This document shows, one piece after another, positions 1-7,379 of a stretch of 64,000 bases of DNA. Each line of letters opens with the position of its first letter. The first letter of the stretch is position 1. The stretch is taken from the NCBI RefSeq assembly GCF_013624435.2, contig NZ_CP061768.1:2014001-2078000 (forward strand), written 5' to 3'. The stretch is from Nocardioides campestrisoli (lineage in GTDB: Bacteria; Actinomycetota; Actinomycetes; Propionibacteriales; Nocardioidaceae). Below the pieces are notes generated by a model that saw nothing but the letters and a program-made list of their open reading frames with translations, made no database searches and had not been told where the DNA came from. Made by a program: the position numbers and the translations under genes.

Positions 1-580
1 GGGCCGTCCGGGTGGTCTGCTCCGAGATGACGTCGCTGACGTAGGCGTCGCGGTAGCGCTGCTCCCGGTCGCCGTCGGCCAGGCTGAAGTCCTGGTAGCT
101 GTACACGCCCCGGGTGAGCGCGTGCCACCGGTCCCAGCCCTCCTGCGGACCGTCGGCGGGGCCGTACTTGTTGAGGTACTTGCCGACGAAGGCCGTGGCG
201 TACCCGCCCTCGCGGAACCAGGTGGCCAGCGTGGAGGAGGGGTCCAGGGCGTCGAAGCCGCCGTGCTGGCCGTTGTTGTGGCGCACCCCGTTGTTCTGGG
301 CGTACTGGCCGGTGAGGATCTCGGCCCTGGCGGGGCAGCACAGCGGGTGGGGGGAGACCGCGTCCACGAAATCCATGCCGTCGTCCTGCAGGGCGGCCCG
401 GGTCAACGGCATCTCGTCGAGCTCGTAGTCGTTCTGGTCGTCGGTCATCACCAGGACGATGTTCGGAGGGTCCTCGACGCGCTCCGAGACAGCCGCCGGG
501 AGTGCGTCGCGGGAGGCCGGCAGGCCGGCGACGAGGAGTGTGGCCGTGAGCAGCACGGCCACACGTCTCCAGCTGGGCAT
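1..580 (-). CDS. Exported sulfatase, C-terminal part outside the window
   Basis: N-terminal 193 codons of a type I sulfatase, which hydrolyses sulfate esters after a cysteine is converted to formylglycine. The start ATG lies at 580-578 and is followed by a signal peptide (MPSWRRVAVLLTATLLVAG). The metal-binding opening PNIVLVMTDDQN and the sulfatase signature CCPAR, matching C-x-[PS]-x-R, are present, so the first Cys of that motif is the likely formylglycine site. Further conserved text includes FVGKYLNKYG. The family is typically about 450-550 residues, so more than half is missing at the window edge. Substrate cannot be told; the best resemblance is to N-acetylglucosamine-6-sulfatase-like enzymes. 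No clear promoter was recognised upstream. Confidence 0.88.
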   Translation of the reverse strand, partial: MPSWRRVAVLLTATLLVAGLPASRDALPAAVSERVEDPPNIVLVMTDDQNDYELDEMPLTRAALQDDGMDFVDAVSPHPLCCPARAEILTGQYAQNNGVRHNNGQHGGFDALDPSSTLATWFREGGYATAFVGKYLNKYGPADGPQEGWDRWHALTRGVYSYQDFSLADGDREQRYRDAYVSDVISEQTTRTA

Positions 581-741
581 GAGGGAGATCTGGTTCCTTC
601 TCGGGACGGGCTCGGAGCCGACGGGTCCGGGCCGCGGTCGGCGAAGCATCCAGCCTACGGGCTGACCGGTACAGTGTCGCTCACCGTTGTGCCCAGCCAG
701 AAGGATTGCCTCGCCACACATGGACGGCCCTCAAAGTAGCC

Positions 742-767
742 CTCCCGGAACAGTCACTCCCGGAACA
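742..767 (+). repeat. Two direct copies of CTCCCGGAACA upstream of the DUF21 genes
   Basis: The 11-mer CTCCCGGAACA occurs at 742-752 and 757-767, a 15-bp period. It lies 48 bp before the first DUF21/CBS gene in the region divergent from the sulfatase. GGAAC resembles an ECF-type -35 element, so this could be two binding sites or a duplicated promoter element; no further support is visible. Confidence 0.4.
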
Positions 768-814
768 CCGACTCACACGCGGCGCCCCTGCCGCACGACC
801 CGAGGGTCACGACG

Positions 815-2203
815 ATGACGCCGTGGATCCTCCTCGGCGTCTCGCTGCTGCTGATGGTGGCCTGCGGGCTCTTCGTCGCCGCGGAGTTCTCCCTGGTCAC
901 CGTGGACCGCAGCGAGGTCGAGCGACTCGTCGAGCACGGTGACGCGGGTGCCGCGGGTGTGCAGGCGGCCCTGCGGAGCCTCTCGACCCAGCTCTCCGGC
1001 GCCCAGGTGGGCATCACCATCACCAACCTCGCCATCGGCTTCCTGGCCGAGCCGGCGGTGGCGCAGCTGATCGACGGACCGCTGCTCTCCGCCGGGGTAC
1101 CGGAGTCCTGGGTGACTCCGCTCGCGGTCGCCCTCGGCCTGGTGCTCTCCACCTTCTTCACCATGCTGGTGGGAGAGCTGGTCCCCAAGAACCTCGCGAT
1201 CGCGGTCCCGATGGCGACCGCGCGGGCGACCCAGGGCTTCATGCGGGGGTTCACCACGGTGATGGCCTGGCCCATCCGGGGTCTCAACGGGTCGGCGAAC
1301 GCGATCGTGCGCCGTCTCGGGGTGGAGCCCCAGGAGGAGCTGCGCTCGGCGCGCAGCAGCCAGGAGCTCTCCTCGCTGGTGCAGCGCTCCGCGGACGAGG
1401 GGACCCTCGACGCGGAGACCGCCGAGCTGATGGAGCGCTCCGTGGAGTTCGGCACCCGCACGGCCGCGGAGATCATGACGCCCCGGGTGCGGACCAGCAC
1501 CCTGGAGGCGGGCGACCGGGCGCTGGCGGTGATCGAGCTGGCCCGCCAGACCGGACACTCCCGCTTCCCGGTGCTCGACGCCGAGGACGCCGTGGTGGGG
1601 ACCGTGCACGTCAAGCACGCGGTCGCCCTGCCCGTGCACGAGCGCCCGACCACGCGGATCAAGCACATCATGGTCAAGCCGATCGTGGTCCCGGACTCGC
1701 TCCGCCTCGACCCCCTGCTGGCCCTGCTGCGCCAGGACGGGTTCCAGATGGCGGTGGTCCTCGACGAGTACGGCGGCCAGGCCGGCATCGTCACGCTCGA
1801 GGACGTCGTGGAGGAGATCGTCGGCGACATCTCCGACGAGCACGACCGCCTGGGGGACCGGGCCCGACAGCGGCGGGACGGCACCTGGTCGCTCTCCGGG
1901 CTCCTGCGTCCCGACGAGGTCGAGGACGCGACCGGGATCGAGCTGCCCGAGCACGAAGACTACGACACCATCGCCGGTCTCGTCGTCCGCGAGCTGGGCC
2001 GGGTGCCCGCCGTGGGGGACACCGTGCAGGTCGTCGTCCCCGTCCGTGACGAGTCGGGGGAGCGGCACCAGAGCCCGGTGCGACTGAGCGTGGAGCGGAT
2101 GGAGGGCCTGCGGGTGGACCGGGTGGTCCTGACCCCGGAGACCTTCGCGCCGGACGCGGAACCGACCCGACAGACCCCTCGCACCGAGGGAGGCGGAGCC
2201 TGA
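815..2203 (+). CDS. CNNM/HlyC-CorC family membrane protein (DUF21-CBS-CorC)
   Basis: A 462-residue inner-membrane protein of the family linked to divalent-cation (Mg/Co) efflux. It begins with a hydrophobic helix (MTPWILLGVSLLLMVACGLF) and the DUF21 signature AAEFSLVTVDRSEVERL. About four membrane segments span residues 1-190, followed by a CBS pair (about 205-335, with EIMTPRVRT and GYTRFP-like GHSRFPV) and a C-terminal CorC_HlyC domain. GAGGG at 802-806 serves as ribosome-binding site. The stop codon shares one base with the next start, so the two genes are translationally coupled. Transport activity is family knowledge and is not visible in the sequence. Confidence 0.9.
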   Translation: MTPWILLGVSLLLMVACGLFVAAEFSLVTVDRSEVERLVEHGDAGAAGVQAALRSLSTQLSGAQVGITITNLAIGFLAEPAVAQLIDGPLLSAGVPESWVTPLAVALGLVLSTFFTMLVGELVPKNLAIAVPMATARATQGFMRGFTTVMAWPIRGLNGSANAIVRRLGVEPQEELRSARSSQELSSLVQRSADEGTLDAETAELMERSVEFGTRTAAEIMTPRVRTSTLEAGDRALAVIELARQTGHSRFPVLDAEDAVVGTVHVKHAVALPVHERPTTRIKHIMVKPIVVPDSLRLDPLLALLRQDGFQMAVVLDEYGGQAGIVTLEDVVEEIVGDISDEHDRLGDRARQRRDGTWSLSGLLRPDEVEDATGIELPEHEDYDTIAGLVVRELGRVPAVGDTVQVVVPVRDESGERHQSPVRLSVERMEGLRVDRVVLTPETFAPDAEPTRQTPRTEGGGA

Positions 2204-3252
2204 TGAGTGACCTCGTGGCCGTCCTGGTGGCGGTACTGCTGCTGGCGCTCAACGCCTTCTTCGTGGGGGCCGAGTTCGCGCTGATCTCGGCCCGCCGCAG
2301 CCAGATCGAGCCTCTCGCCGAGGCCGGCTCGGCCATGGCCCGGACCACCCTGCGGGCGATGGAGCAGATCTCGGTGGTGATGGCCGGGGCACAGCTGGGC
2401 ATCACCATCTGCTCGCTGGGCCTCGGCGCCGTCGGCGAGCCGGCCGTGGCACACCTGATGGAGCCCGTCTTCGAGCGGGTGGGCGTCCCGCACGAGCTGG
2501 TCCACCCGATCTCGTTCGCGATCGCCCTGACCATCGTGGTGTACCTGCACGTCGTGCTCGGCGAGATGGTGCCGAAGAACCTCGCCATCGCCGGTCCCGA
2601 GCGGTCGGCGCTCCTGCTCGGCCCGCCGATGATGGTGGTGGTGGCGCTGCTGCGGCCGGTGATCCTGGTCATCAACGCGTGTGCCAACACGATCCTGCGA
2701 CTGCTGCGGATCGAGCCGCGGGACGAGGTCGCCTCCACCTACACCCGCGAGCAGGTGGCCGCCCTGGTCGAGGAGTCGCGCGGGGAGGGCCTGATCGAGG
2801 CCCACGAGTACGACCGGCTGGCGGGGGCGCTGGGCTTCACCGAGAAGTCCGTGCGCTCGGTCCTCATGCCGGCCCGGACGCTGACCACGGTGCCACGCGG
2901 CACCACGGTCGCCACCGTCGAGGAGGTCTGTGCCGCCACCGGGTACTCGCGGTTCCCGGTCGCCCGCGCCGACGGCGAGCTGGTGGGCTACCTGCACATC
3001 AAGGACGTCCTGGAGACCGACGAGGAGCGACGCCAGCGGGTGGTCGACGACAAGTGGATCCGCCCGTTCGCGACGGTCCGGCCCGAGGACCCGCTGCACA
3101 CCGCCCTGGAGTCCCTGCAACGGCGCGGGGCCCACATGGGCCGGGTCATCGCGGAGGACGGCTCGCTGCTCGGGCTGGTCACCCTCGAGGACGTGCTCGA
3201 GGAGCTGGTCGGCGAGATCCGCGACGCGGCGCACCACGACGAGCCGGTGTGA
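2203..3252 (+). CDS. Second CNNM/HlyC-CorC family protein
   Basis: A 349-residue paralogue of the preceding gene, starting at an ATG that overlaps the upstream TGA by one base (TGATG). It has the same N-terminal DUF21 region (NAFFVGAEFALISARRSQIEPL) with four hydrophobic helices, and a CBS pair containing SVLMPARTLTTV and GYSRFPVARADGELVGYLHIKDVL. It lacks most of the C-terminal CorC_HlyC domain of its neighbour, ending soon after LEDVLEELVGEI. A long plus a short member side by side is common in actinobacteria and suggests a heteromeric membrane complex (inference). Confidence 0.88.
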   Translation: MSDLVAVLVAVLLLALNAFFVGAEFALISARRSQIEPLAEAGSAMARTTLRAMEQISVVMAGAQLGITICSLGLGAVGEPAVAHLMEPVFERVGVPHELVHPISFAIALTIVVYLHVVLGEMVPKNLAIAGPERSALLLGPPMMVVVALLRPVILVINACANTILRLLRIEPRDEVASTYTREQVAALVEESRGEGLIEAHEYDRLAGALGFTEKSVRSVLMPARTLTTVPRGTTVATVEEVCAATGYSRFPVARADGELVGYLHIKDVLETDEERRQRVVDDKWIRPFATVRPEDPLHTALESLQRRGAHMGRVIAEDGSLLGLVTLEDVLEELVGEIRDAAHHDEPV

Positions 3253-3275
3253 CCGGCGACGATCGAACGCGTCGG

Positions 3276-3281
3276 TAGGCT
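3276..3281 (+). promoter_or_regulatory. -10 element TAGGCT of a leaderless promoter
   Basis: TAGGCT ends 6 nt before the GTG at 3288, the spacing expected if transcription begins on that GTG. It would drive the operon from 3311 onward. Confidence 0.45.
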
Positions 3282-3287
3282 TGCTGC

Positions 3288-3314
3288 GTGCCCGAGGACA
3301 GGACGAGAGAGTGA
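3288..3314 (+). other. Possible 8-codon upstream ORF coupled to the phosphatidyltransferase
   Basis: GTG at 3288 opens an eight-codon frame (VPEDRTRE) whose TGA at 3312-3314 overlaps the GTG start (3311) of the next gene as GTGA. With the TAGGCT hexamer placed 6 nt upstream, this would be a leaderless leader peptide that delivers ribosomes to the downstream start by termination-reinitiation. The region also contains AGGACGAGAG, which can serve as an ordinary ribosome-binding site, so the ORF may be incidental. Confidence 0.35.
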
Positions 3315-3916
3315 CCCACCAGCGCGAGCGCAGCGTGCGCGTGTGGACCGTCCCCAACCTCCTGAGCGTGCTGCGGCTGCTCAGCATCCCGGTCTTCCTC
3401 TGGCTCGTGCTGGTGCCCGAGGCGGACGGCTGGGCGCTGGCCCTGCTGATGCTCTCCGGGGTCAGCGACTACCTGGACGGCTACCTGGCCCGGGTGCTCG
3501 ACCAGTACTCGCCGATCGGCGAGGTGCTGGACCCGCTGGCCGACCGGCTCTACATCCTCGCCGTGGTGGTCGGCCTGGCGATGCGCGACATCATCCCCTG
3601 GTGGGTGGCGCTCGCCCTGCCGCTGCGCGACGTGCTCCTGTGGGCGCTCGTCCCGCTGCTGCGTACCCGCGGCTACACCGCGCTGCCCGTGCACTTCCTC
3701 GGCAAGGCCGCGACGTTCAACCTGCTCTACGCCTTCCCGCTGCTCCTGCTCGGCGGCGGGGACGGCGTGGTCTCGACGCTGGCGAACGTCTTCGGCTGGG
3801 CCTTCGCCCTGTGGGGGATCGGGCTCTACTGGTGGGCCGGGCTGCTCTACGCCTGGCAGGTGCGCACGCTGCTGCTCACCACCCCACCGGTGCCTCGGGC
3901 GGAGCGGGCCGGATGA
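3311..3916 (+). CDS. CDP-alcohol phosphatidyltransferase family protein
   Basis: A 201-residue integral membrane enzyme that transfers a phosphatidyl group from CDP-diacylglycerol to an alcohol. The full family motif D-x2-DG-x2-AR-x8-G-x3-D-x3-D can be read in DYLDGYLARVLDQYSPIGEV followed by LDPLADR. About five or six hydrophobic segments follow WTVPNLLSVLRLLSIPVFLWL, the usual N-terminal helix. GTG 3311 was chosen because AGGACGAGAG precedes it. It corresponds in position to M. tuberculosis Rv1822 (pgsA2), first in a run with DUF881 and small basic protein genes. The acceptor alcohol (glycerophosphate or phosphatidylglycerol) cannot be decided. It overlaps the next gene by ATGA. Confidence 0.88.
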   Translation: MTHQRERSVRVWTVPNLLSVLRLLSIPVFLWLVLVPEADGWALALLMLSGVSDYLDGYLARVLDQYSPIGEVLDPLADRLYILAVVVGLAMRDIIPWWVALALPLRDVLLWALVPLLRTRGYTALPVHFLGKAATFNLLYAFPLLLLGGGDGVVSTLANVFGWAFALWGIGLYWWAGLLYAWQVRTLLLTTPPVPRAERAG

Positions 3917-4848
3917 CCAAGGACGAGGTGACCGAGGACGGGGTGACCAAGGGCGAGGCGCCCGGGCGCGCTCCGGGCAGGACGGGCGCTGGGTCGGGGC
4001 AGGAGCTTCCGCCGCACGTCACGCTGCCGCTGCTCTCCCTCATCACCTCGCAGTCCATGGACGAGGACTACCAGCACGTCGCACAGCGCCGTGGGGGAGG
4101 GCAGGTCCCCCGGACGGAGCGTCCGACCCGGGACCGGGTGGTCACCGCCCTGGTGGTCGCGGTCTTCGGTGCGCTGGTCGCAGTCGCCGGCGTGCAGACC
4201 TCCCGCAACGCGGACGTCGACGCGCTGGGCCGCGCGAGCCTGGTCTCCCAGATCCAGGCCGGCAAGACCGAGGTGCGCGACCTCCAGGACCGGGCCGGCG
4301 AGCTCAAGGCGAGCAACGCCGACCACGAGCAGGACCTGAGGGTGCTGCGCGAGCGCGAGAGCAACCTGAGCCAGCAGGTGAGCCGGATGGCGATCCGCAC
4401 CGGCTACCTCCCGGTGCGCGGTCCGGGGCTGCGGATCACCGTCGACTCCGCCCCCGGGGCCGTGGACTCCGACGTCGTCCAGGACGACGACCTGCTCTTC
4501 CTCGTCGACGGGCTGTGGGCAGCCGGGGCCGAGGCGATCGCGATCAACGGCCAGCGGCTGACCACGCTGTCCTCGATCCAGAACTCCGGCAAGGCCATCC
4601 ACGTCAACGTCCGGCCGCTCTCGCCGCCGTACGTGATCACCGCGATCGGCGATCCGGACACCCTCGAGGCACGGTTGCTGCGGACGACGCACGGATCGGT
4701 CTTCTACAGCCTGGCGCGTTCGTTGGAGTTCAGGTTCGAGATCGAGCAGGATGACAGACTCGAGCTGCCCGCGGCGCGCACGCGGCGGCTGCTCCACGCC
4801 ACCGACGGGGTCGACTCGACCTCACGTCAGAAGGAGATGGCACCGTGA
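3913..4848 (+). CDS. DUF881 family membrane-anchored protein (first copy)
   Basis: A 311-residue protein with a cytoplasmic tail of about 75 residues, one transmembrane helix (VVTALVVAVFGALVAVAGVQ), a coiled coil (about residues 110-150, LQDRAGELKASNADHEQDL) and a DUF881 domain with the conserved stretches GPGLRITVDSA, LLFLVDGLWAAGAEAIAING and PPYVITAIGDP. The extracytoplasmic role is unknown. Pairing of two DUF881 proteins around a small basic protein is conserved in actinobacteria and firmicutes near division and envelope genes. The start overlaps the previous stop (ATGA), so translation is coupled. Confidence 0.88.
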   Translation: MTKDEVTEDGVTKGEAPGRAPGRTGAGSGQELPPHVTLPLLSLITSQSMDEDYQHVAQRRGGGQVPRTERPTRDRVVTALVVAVFGALVAVAGVQTSRNADVDALGRASLVSQIQAGKTEVRDLQDRAGELKASNADHEQDLRVLRERESNLSQQVSRMAIRTGYLPVRGPGLRITVDSAPGAVDSDVVQDDDLLFLVDGLWAAGAEAIAINGQRLTTLSSIQNSGKAIHVNVRPLSPPYVITAIGDPDTLEARLLRTTHGSVFYSLARSLEFRFEIEQDDRLELPAARTRRLLHATDGVDSTSRQKEMAP

Positions 4849-5177
4849 TCGCCGCACTCGGGCTGCTGCTCGGCATCCTGGCCGGTCTGTTGTTCCAGCC
4901 CGACATCCCGATCGGGCTCGAGCGGTACATGCCGATCGCCGTGGTGGCCGCGCTCGACGCCGTCTTCGGCGCCCTCCGCGCCTACCTGGACGGCATCTTC
5001 GACGACAAGGTCTTCGTGGTCTCGTTCCTGAGCAACGTCGTGCTCGCGGCGGCCATCGTCTACGTCGGCGACCGTCTGGGCGTGGGCAACCAGCTCCAGA
5101 CCGGAGTGATCGTCGTCCTCGGGATCCGGATCTTCTCCAACTCCGCGGCCATCCGCCGCCACATCTTCCACGCCTGA
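4845..5177 (+). CDS. Small basic protein (Sbp, DUF1290)
   Basis: A 110-residue protein with three hydrophobic helices: MIAALGLLLGILAGLLF, a second around YMPIAVVAALDAVFG, and a third around LSNVVLAAAIVYVG. The DUF1290 text LERYMPIAVVAALDAVFGAL and IRIFSNSAAIRRHIF is present. The function is unknown; it is a conserved partner of DUF881 proteins, with Rv1824 as positional counterpart. GTG at 4845 overlaps the preceding TGA (GTGA), so it is translated by coupling. Confidence 0.88.
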   Translation: MIAALGLLLGILAGLLFQPDIPIGLERYMPIAVVAALDAVFGALRAYLDGIFDDKVFVVSFLSNVVLAAAIVYVGDRLGVGNQLQTGVIVVLGIRIFSNSAAIRRHIFHA

Positions 5178-5181
5178 GACC

Positions 5182-6288
5182 ATGCCTGCGCCCAAGAAGA
5201 AGCCACCCGAGTCGAAGCCGCCGAAGCAGGCGAAGCCGCCGACACCGGAGCCACAGGAGCCCTCGAAGCCCGGGTCGCCGAAGTTCGAGTCACCCAAGCC
5301 CGAACCCTCGAAGTCCGAGTCACCCAAGCCCGAGCCCTCGAAGTCCGAGTCACCCAAGTCGGAGTCACGGAAGTCTGGGTCATCGAAGTCGGAGGCCTCC
5401 GCACCCCAGACCACGACGTCAGGGCCTCGGAAGTCGGGGTCGCAGAAGTCCGATGCGCAGCAGCCCCCGGAGCCGGAGCCCCCGGAGCCGGAGCCCCCGG
5501 AGCCGGAGTCGGCGTCGCCGGGACCCGAGCCCGAGGAACCCGAGTCAGAGACCCCTGAGCAGGCGTTGAGCCCGACGCAGCGGGCATGGCACGCGCTGCG
5601 CAACCCGTCGCGCTCCCAGGCGGTCGTGGCGGTGCTCCTGGCGATCCTGGGGTTCGCTGCGGTGACCCAGGTGCGCAGCATCGAGGCCGACGACACCTAC
5701 GAGGGCCGGCGCGAGGAGGACCTGATCGAGATCCTCAACGGCGTGACCGGAACCACGGACCGGGCGCGCCGCGAGATCGCCCAGCTGGAGCAGACCCGCC
5801 GCAACCTGGAGACCGACTCCAACGCCCGCCGCGCCGCCATCGAGCAGGCGGAGGAGCGGCTGGAGACCCTCAACATCCTGGCCGGGCTCGTCCCGGTGAG
5901 CGGGCCCGGCGTCCGGGTCACGATCACGGAGGCGGAGACGCCGGTCCGGGTGGACCGCCTGCTCGACCTGGTCCAGGAGCTGCGGACCGCAGGAGCCGAG
6001 GCGATCGAGATCAACGACGAGGTGCGTCTGGTCGCACAGAGCTCGTTCCAGGAGGTCGACGGTCGCCTCGAGGTCGATGGCGTCGCACTGGACCCGCCGT
6101 ACGTCGTCGAGGCGATCGGGGAGCCGAACACGCTCGAGGGCGGCGTCGGGTTCCCGAGCGGCCCGGTGGCGGCCCTGCGCGGCGAGGACGGGGCTGACGT
6201 GGTGATCGAGCGCCCCGCCGAGGTGGTGATCGAGTCCGTGCGCGACCTGGCCCGGACCGACTTCGCCGAGCCCGCGCAGGGGCAGTAG
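5182..6288 (+). CDS. DUF881 family protein with a long Pro/Lys/Ser/Glu-rich tail (second copy)
   Basis: A 368-residue protein. Residues 1-130 are low-complexity, built of repeats such as SPKPEPSKSE and PPEPE. A single membrane helix follows (AVVAVLLAILGFAAVTQV, about residues 146-165), then a coiled coil (RREIAQLEQTRRNLETDSN) and a DUF881 domain (GPGVRVTITEAE, LDLVQELRTAGAEAIEIND, PPYVVEAIGEP). The cytoplasmic tail is unusually long for the family and is encoded by tandem DNA repeats. It lies 4 bp after the small basic protein gene. A role at the envelope or septum is inferred only from the conserved neighbourhood. Confidence 0.85.
   Translation: MPAPKKKPPESKPPKQAKPPTPEPQEPSKPGSPKFESPKPEPSKSESPKPEPSKSESPKSESRKSGSSKSEASAPQTTTSGPRKSGSQKSDAQQPPEPEPPEPEPPEPESASPGPEPEEPESETPEQALSPTQRAWHALRNPSRSQAVVAVLLAILGFAAVTQVRSIEADDTYEGRREEDLIEILNGVTGTTDRARREIAQLEQTRRNLETDSNARRAAIEQAEERLETLNILAGLVPVSGPGVRVTITEAETPVRVDRLLDLVQELRTAGAEAIEINDEVRLVAQSSFQEVDGRLEVDGVALDPPYVVEAIGEPNTLEGGVGFPSGPVAALRGEDGADVVIERPAEVVIESVRDLARTDFAEPAQGQ
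5281..5358 (+). repeat. 30-bp tandem repeat inside the DUF881 tail
   Basis: Units at 5281-5310 and 5311-5340 differ at few bases, and a third partial copy runs 5341-5358. Each encodes a decapeptide close to KSESPKPEPS. It is in frame, so length changes would not break the gene. Confidence 0.8.
5464..5508 (+). repeat. 15-bp tandem repeat, three exact copies
   Basis: CCCCCGGAGCCGGAG is repeated exactly three times (5464-5478, 5479-5493, 5494-5508), coding PPEPE units in the same low-complexity tail. It is a likely site of replication-slippage length variation. Confidence 0.85.
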
Positions 6289-6345
6289 CCTCAGGCCAGC
6301 CGTCAGGACCGGTCCGGCTCGGACCACGGACCCAGAGGAGACCTG

Positions 6346-6732
6346 ATGTACCCCGAGGACCTGAAGTACAGCGCCGAGCACGAGTGGGTGCGTCTCGCCG
6401 ACACCCCCGACACGGTGCGGGTGGGCATCACCCACTTCGCCCAGGACGCCCTGGGGGACATCGTCTACGTCTCCTTGCCCGAGCTGGGCGAGGTGCTCAC
6501 CGCGGGCGACGCGTGCGGCGAGCTGGAGTCGACCAAGTCGGTCAGCGACGTCTACGCGCCGGTCAGCGGCGAGGTGGTCGGGCGGAACGAGTCGCTGGAG
6601 TCGACGCCCGAGCTGGTCAACAACGACCCCTACGCCGGCGGCTGGCTCTACGAGGTGGCCCTCTCGGACCCCTCCGAGCTGGACGGGCTCCTGGATTCGG
6701 CCACCTACCAGCAGGGTCTGGACGCCGGATGA
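6346..6732 (+). CDS. gcvH: Glycine cleavage system H protein
   Basis: A 128-residue lipoyl-carrier protein that shuttles the aminomethyl group between the P, T and L proteins of the glycine cleavage system. The lipoylation site is Lys64 in ELESTKSVSD. The opening YPEDLKYSAEHEWVRL and the tail NDDPYAGGWLYEV are typical, and the length is normal. AGAGGAGA precedes the ATG. It is separated from gcvP by the garA-ftsR-nuclease-MerR block, the order seen in M. tuberculosis. gcvT is not in the window. Confidence 0.97.
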   Translation: MYPEDLKYSAEHEWVRLADTPDTVRVGITHFAQDALGDIVYVSLPELGEVLTAGDACGELESTKSVSDVYAPVSGEVVGRNESLESTPELVNNDPYAGGWLYEVALSDPSELDGLLDSATYQQGLDAG

Positions 6733-6766
6733 GCACGCTCGGTTGCATCTGCTGGTAGTTTCATAG

Positions 6767-6799
6767 GAACCTTCAGCCTCAGCCGGGCCTTGAAGGTTC
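6767..6799. promoter_or_regulatory. Inverted repeat GAACCTTCA-N15-TGAAGGTTC before garA-ftsR
   Basis: Perfect 9-bp arms at 6767-6775 and 6791-6799 with a 15-nt spacer. The arrangement resembles a MerR-type operator. The same half-site TGAAGGTT recurs at 8674-8681 before the second MerR gene, so it may be the FtsR-type binding site (inference). Confidence 0.5.
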
Positions 6800-6840
6800 G
6801 GCGTCACCAGGGGATCCGGACACGGAAAAGCGGAGGACAC

Positions 6841-7368
6841 ATGCCGTTCTGCACGGCCTGCGGGAAGCCCAATCCTGACGACGCGCGATTCTGCGCCCAG
6901 TGCGGGTCCAGACTCGTCGCCGAGACGTCGGGGGAGCCCGAGGGGGCCCCGGCGCACGAAGCGAGCGACTCGACCGCCACGATCGCGATCGCGAACGAGC
7001 GCGCCGAGAGCTCCGACCGGGCGCTGAGCCCGGTCGACGCAGCGGCCGTCGACGCACTGCCCGCCGGCTCGGCCCTGCTGGTCGTCCAGCGCGGCCCGGG
7101 TGCGGGGAGCCGGTTCCTCCTGGACACCGACCTGGTCGCCGCCGGCCGGCACCCGGAGTCGGAGATCTTCCTCGACGACGTCACCGTCTCCCGTCGGCAC
7201 GCGGAGTTCCGCCGTGAGGGCGGCGTGTTCCGGGTCAGCGACGTCGGCAGCCTCAACGGCACCTACGTCAACCGGGACCGCATCGACCAGGTGGAGCTCA
7301 GCGACGGCGACGAGGTCCAGATCGGGAAGTACCGGCTGGTCTTCTTCGCCGGGCACGTGGCCGGCTGA
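6841..7368 (+). CDS. garA: GarA-like FHA domain protein with N-terminal zinc ribbon
   Basis: A 175-residue protein. The C-terminal FHA domain (about 80-170) binds phosphothreonine peptides and is very close to mycobacterial GarA, which inhibits 2-oxoglutarate dehydrogenase and controls glutamate metabolism: GSALLVVQRGPGAGSRFLL, AGRHPESEIFLDDVTVSRRH and GSLNGTYVNRDR are present. The N-terminus is a four-cysteine zinc ribbon (Cys4, Cys7, Cys18, Cys21). The ETTS phosphorylation motif of mycobacterial GarA is not seen; the linker has DSTATIAI instead. GGAGGACAC gives the ribosome-binding site for ATG 6841. Its place between gcvH and a MerR gene matches Rv1827. Confidence 0.92.
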   Translation: MPFCTACGKPNPDDARFCAQCGSRLVAETSGEPEGAPAHEASDSTATIAIANERAESSDRALSPVDAAAVDALPAGSALLVVQRGPGAGSRFLLDTDLVAAGRHPESEIFLDDVTVSRRHAEFRREGGVFRVSDVGSLNGTYVNRDRIDQVELSDGDEVQIGKYRLVFFAGHVAG

Positions 7369-7379
7369 GCGAGCGACGC

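Noticed and set aside
773..2068. Long minus-strand frames opposite the DUF21/CBS gene
   Set aside because: The plus-strand protein has clear family motifs over its whole length; the antisense text is compositional.
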